7,196 bases of DNA from Accumulibacter sp. (GTDB lineage: Bacteria; Pseudomonadota; Gammaproteobacteria; Burkholderiales; Rhodocyclaceae), in assembly GCA_003538495.1 (NCBI GenBank), contig DPSD01000601.1, positions 1,970 to 9,165 of the forward strand, given 5' to 3'. The position numbers were made by a program, and so were the translations under genes. How positions within the stretch are numbered: position 1 is the first letter of the stretch; each line of letters starts with the position of its first letter. Positions 6,937-7,196 of this stretch are shown here, piece after piece. Under the pieces are notes generated by a model. It was not told the DNA's origin, did not search any database, and worked only from the letters and a program-made list of their open reading frames with translations.

Positions 6937-6955
6937 GAACACCCAACCGGTGTTC
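6937..6955. promoter_or_regulatory. Operator-like inverted repeat, GAACACC-N5-GGTGTTC
   Basis: Two perfect 7-bp arms (6937-6943 and 6949-6955) flank a 5-nt spacer. The dyad covers the -35 region expected for the dgkA promoter and lies about 52 bp upstream of the probable rpiA -35, so a protein bound here could act on dgkA and perhaps on rpiA. No T-run follows and it precedes the predicted dgkA transcript start, so a terminator is unlikely. The binding protein is unknown. Confidence 0.45.
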
Positions 6956-7007
6956 GCGGCAGCGTATGGCTCGATTCGCGGCCCAACGCGGCGAGGTCAA
7001 TCCCGAA

Positions 7008-7037
7008 CTGTCATCGCTCGCCCACCCCCGCTACAAT
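7008..7037 (+). promoter_or_regulatory. Probable sigma-70 promoter of rpiA
   Basis: The -35 candidate is CTGTCA (7008-7013, four of six matches to TTGACA) and the -10 is TACAAT (7032-7037, five of six), separated by 18 nt. Transcription would begin near 7044, giving a leader of about 30 nt before the rpiA start. The spacing, the quality of the -10 and the position before a plus-strand gene support the call. Confidence 0.6.
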
Positions 7038-7073
7038 GGCGGCCATCCACCCACGCAGACGACGAGGCCGAGT

Positions 7074-7196
7074 TTGGCGATTACCCAGGACCAACTGAAG
7101 CAAGCCGTTGGGCGCGCAGCCATCGCTCACCTTGTCGAAGGAGAAATTGTCGGCGTCGGGACGGGTTCGACCGCCAACTGCTTCATCGATGAGCTG
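7074..7196 (+). CDS. rpiA: Ribose-5-phosphate isomerase A (RpiA), 5' part only
   Basis: RpiA interconverts ribose 5-phosphate and ribulose 5-phosphate in the non-oxidative pentose phosphate pathway in the cytoplasm. Only the first 41 codons are in the window. They match the start of the family closely: [14 protein letters not shown] (3-16), then the phosphate-binding [17 protein letters not shown] (25-41), in which the GTGSTA loop (29-34) is diagnostic. The start is a TTG at 7074, with GAGG 6 nt upstream; no in-frame ATG or GTG precedes it within at least 40 nt, and starting later would cut into conserved residues. The gene has its own probable promoter and is divergent from dgkA. The catalytic residues lie beyond the window. 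Confidence 0.94.
   Translation, partial: MAITQDQLKQAVGRAAIAHLVEGEIVGVGTGSTANCFIDEL

Noticed and set aside
6889..6942. N-terminal extension of DgkA to 6942
   Set aside because: It would translate through the probable -10 box and the strong AAGGAG ribosome binding site. The start at 6888 gives the normal family length.
6937..6955. Assigning the dgkA dyad as an NtrC or LexA binding site
   Set aside because: Spacing and inner bases resemble NtrC sites, but the outer bases differ in both arms, and the spacing does not match the Bacillus-type LexA box GAAC-N4-GTTC. Sequence alone does not name the regulator.
1..7196. Mobile elements, CRISPR arrays, tRNA or rRNA genes, defence or biosynthetic systems
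   Set aside because: Nearly all bases belong to recognisable housekeeping genes, and no transposase, long terminal repeat, regularly spaced repeat or structured RNA signature was seen on either strand.

Overview
This window is a compact, GC-rich stretch of bacterial housekeeping chromosome, most likely from a betaproteobacterium. The FtsY-FtsE-FtsX order, RsmD next to CoaD, a YfhL-type ferredoxin after CoaD and a divergent pair of M16 peptidases fit that group. A Rhodocyclales or Accumulibacter-like source is a guess from gene order and composition, not a demonstrated identity. I see no mobile element, phage gene, CRISPR array, tRNA or rRNA, and no stretch over 300 bases lacks a gene. The longest gaps are 185 nt (6889-7073), 95 nt (3790-3884) and 57 nt (6457-6513).

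Left half, minus strand, read from about 3789 down to 1: a five-gene probable operon. It encodes a secreted zinc peptidase of family M16 with an intact HxxEH site, a second secreted M16 protein without that site, the 16S rRNA methyltransferase RsmD, the coenzyme A enzyme CoaD, and the start of a 4Fe-4S ferredoxin cut by the window edge. Gaps are 13 nt or less and two junctions overlap, so translation is probably coupled. The two M16 proteins look like complementary halves of one heteromeric peptidase.

Centre, plus strand, 3885-6456: ftsY, ftsE and ftsX, each overlapping the next by 4 nt. FtsY is the signal recognition particle receptor. FtsE and FtsX form the divisome ABC-type complex that controls septal peptidoglycan hydrolysis. 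A 95-nt divergent region separates this operon from the M16 operon. The rpoH gene that follows ftsX in E. coli is absent here.

Right end: dgkA (diacylglycerol kinase, minus strand) converges on ftsX, and rpiA (ribose-5-phosphate isomerase A) starts on the plus strand and runs off the window. The 185-nt region between dgkA and rpiA holds a probable promoter for each gene and a perfect 7-bp inverted repeat placed like an operator over the dgkA promoter.

I found no convincing undescribed system. The points most worth a second look are the division of active-site elements between the two M16 proteins and the dyad upstream of dgkA.
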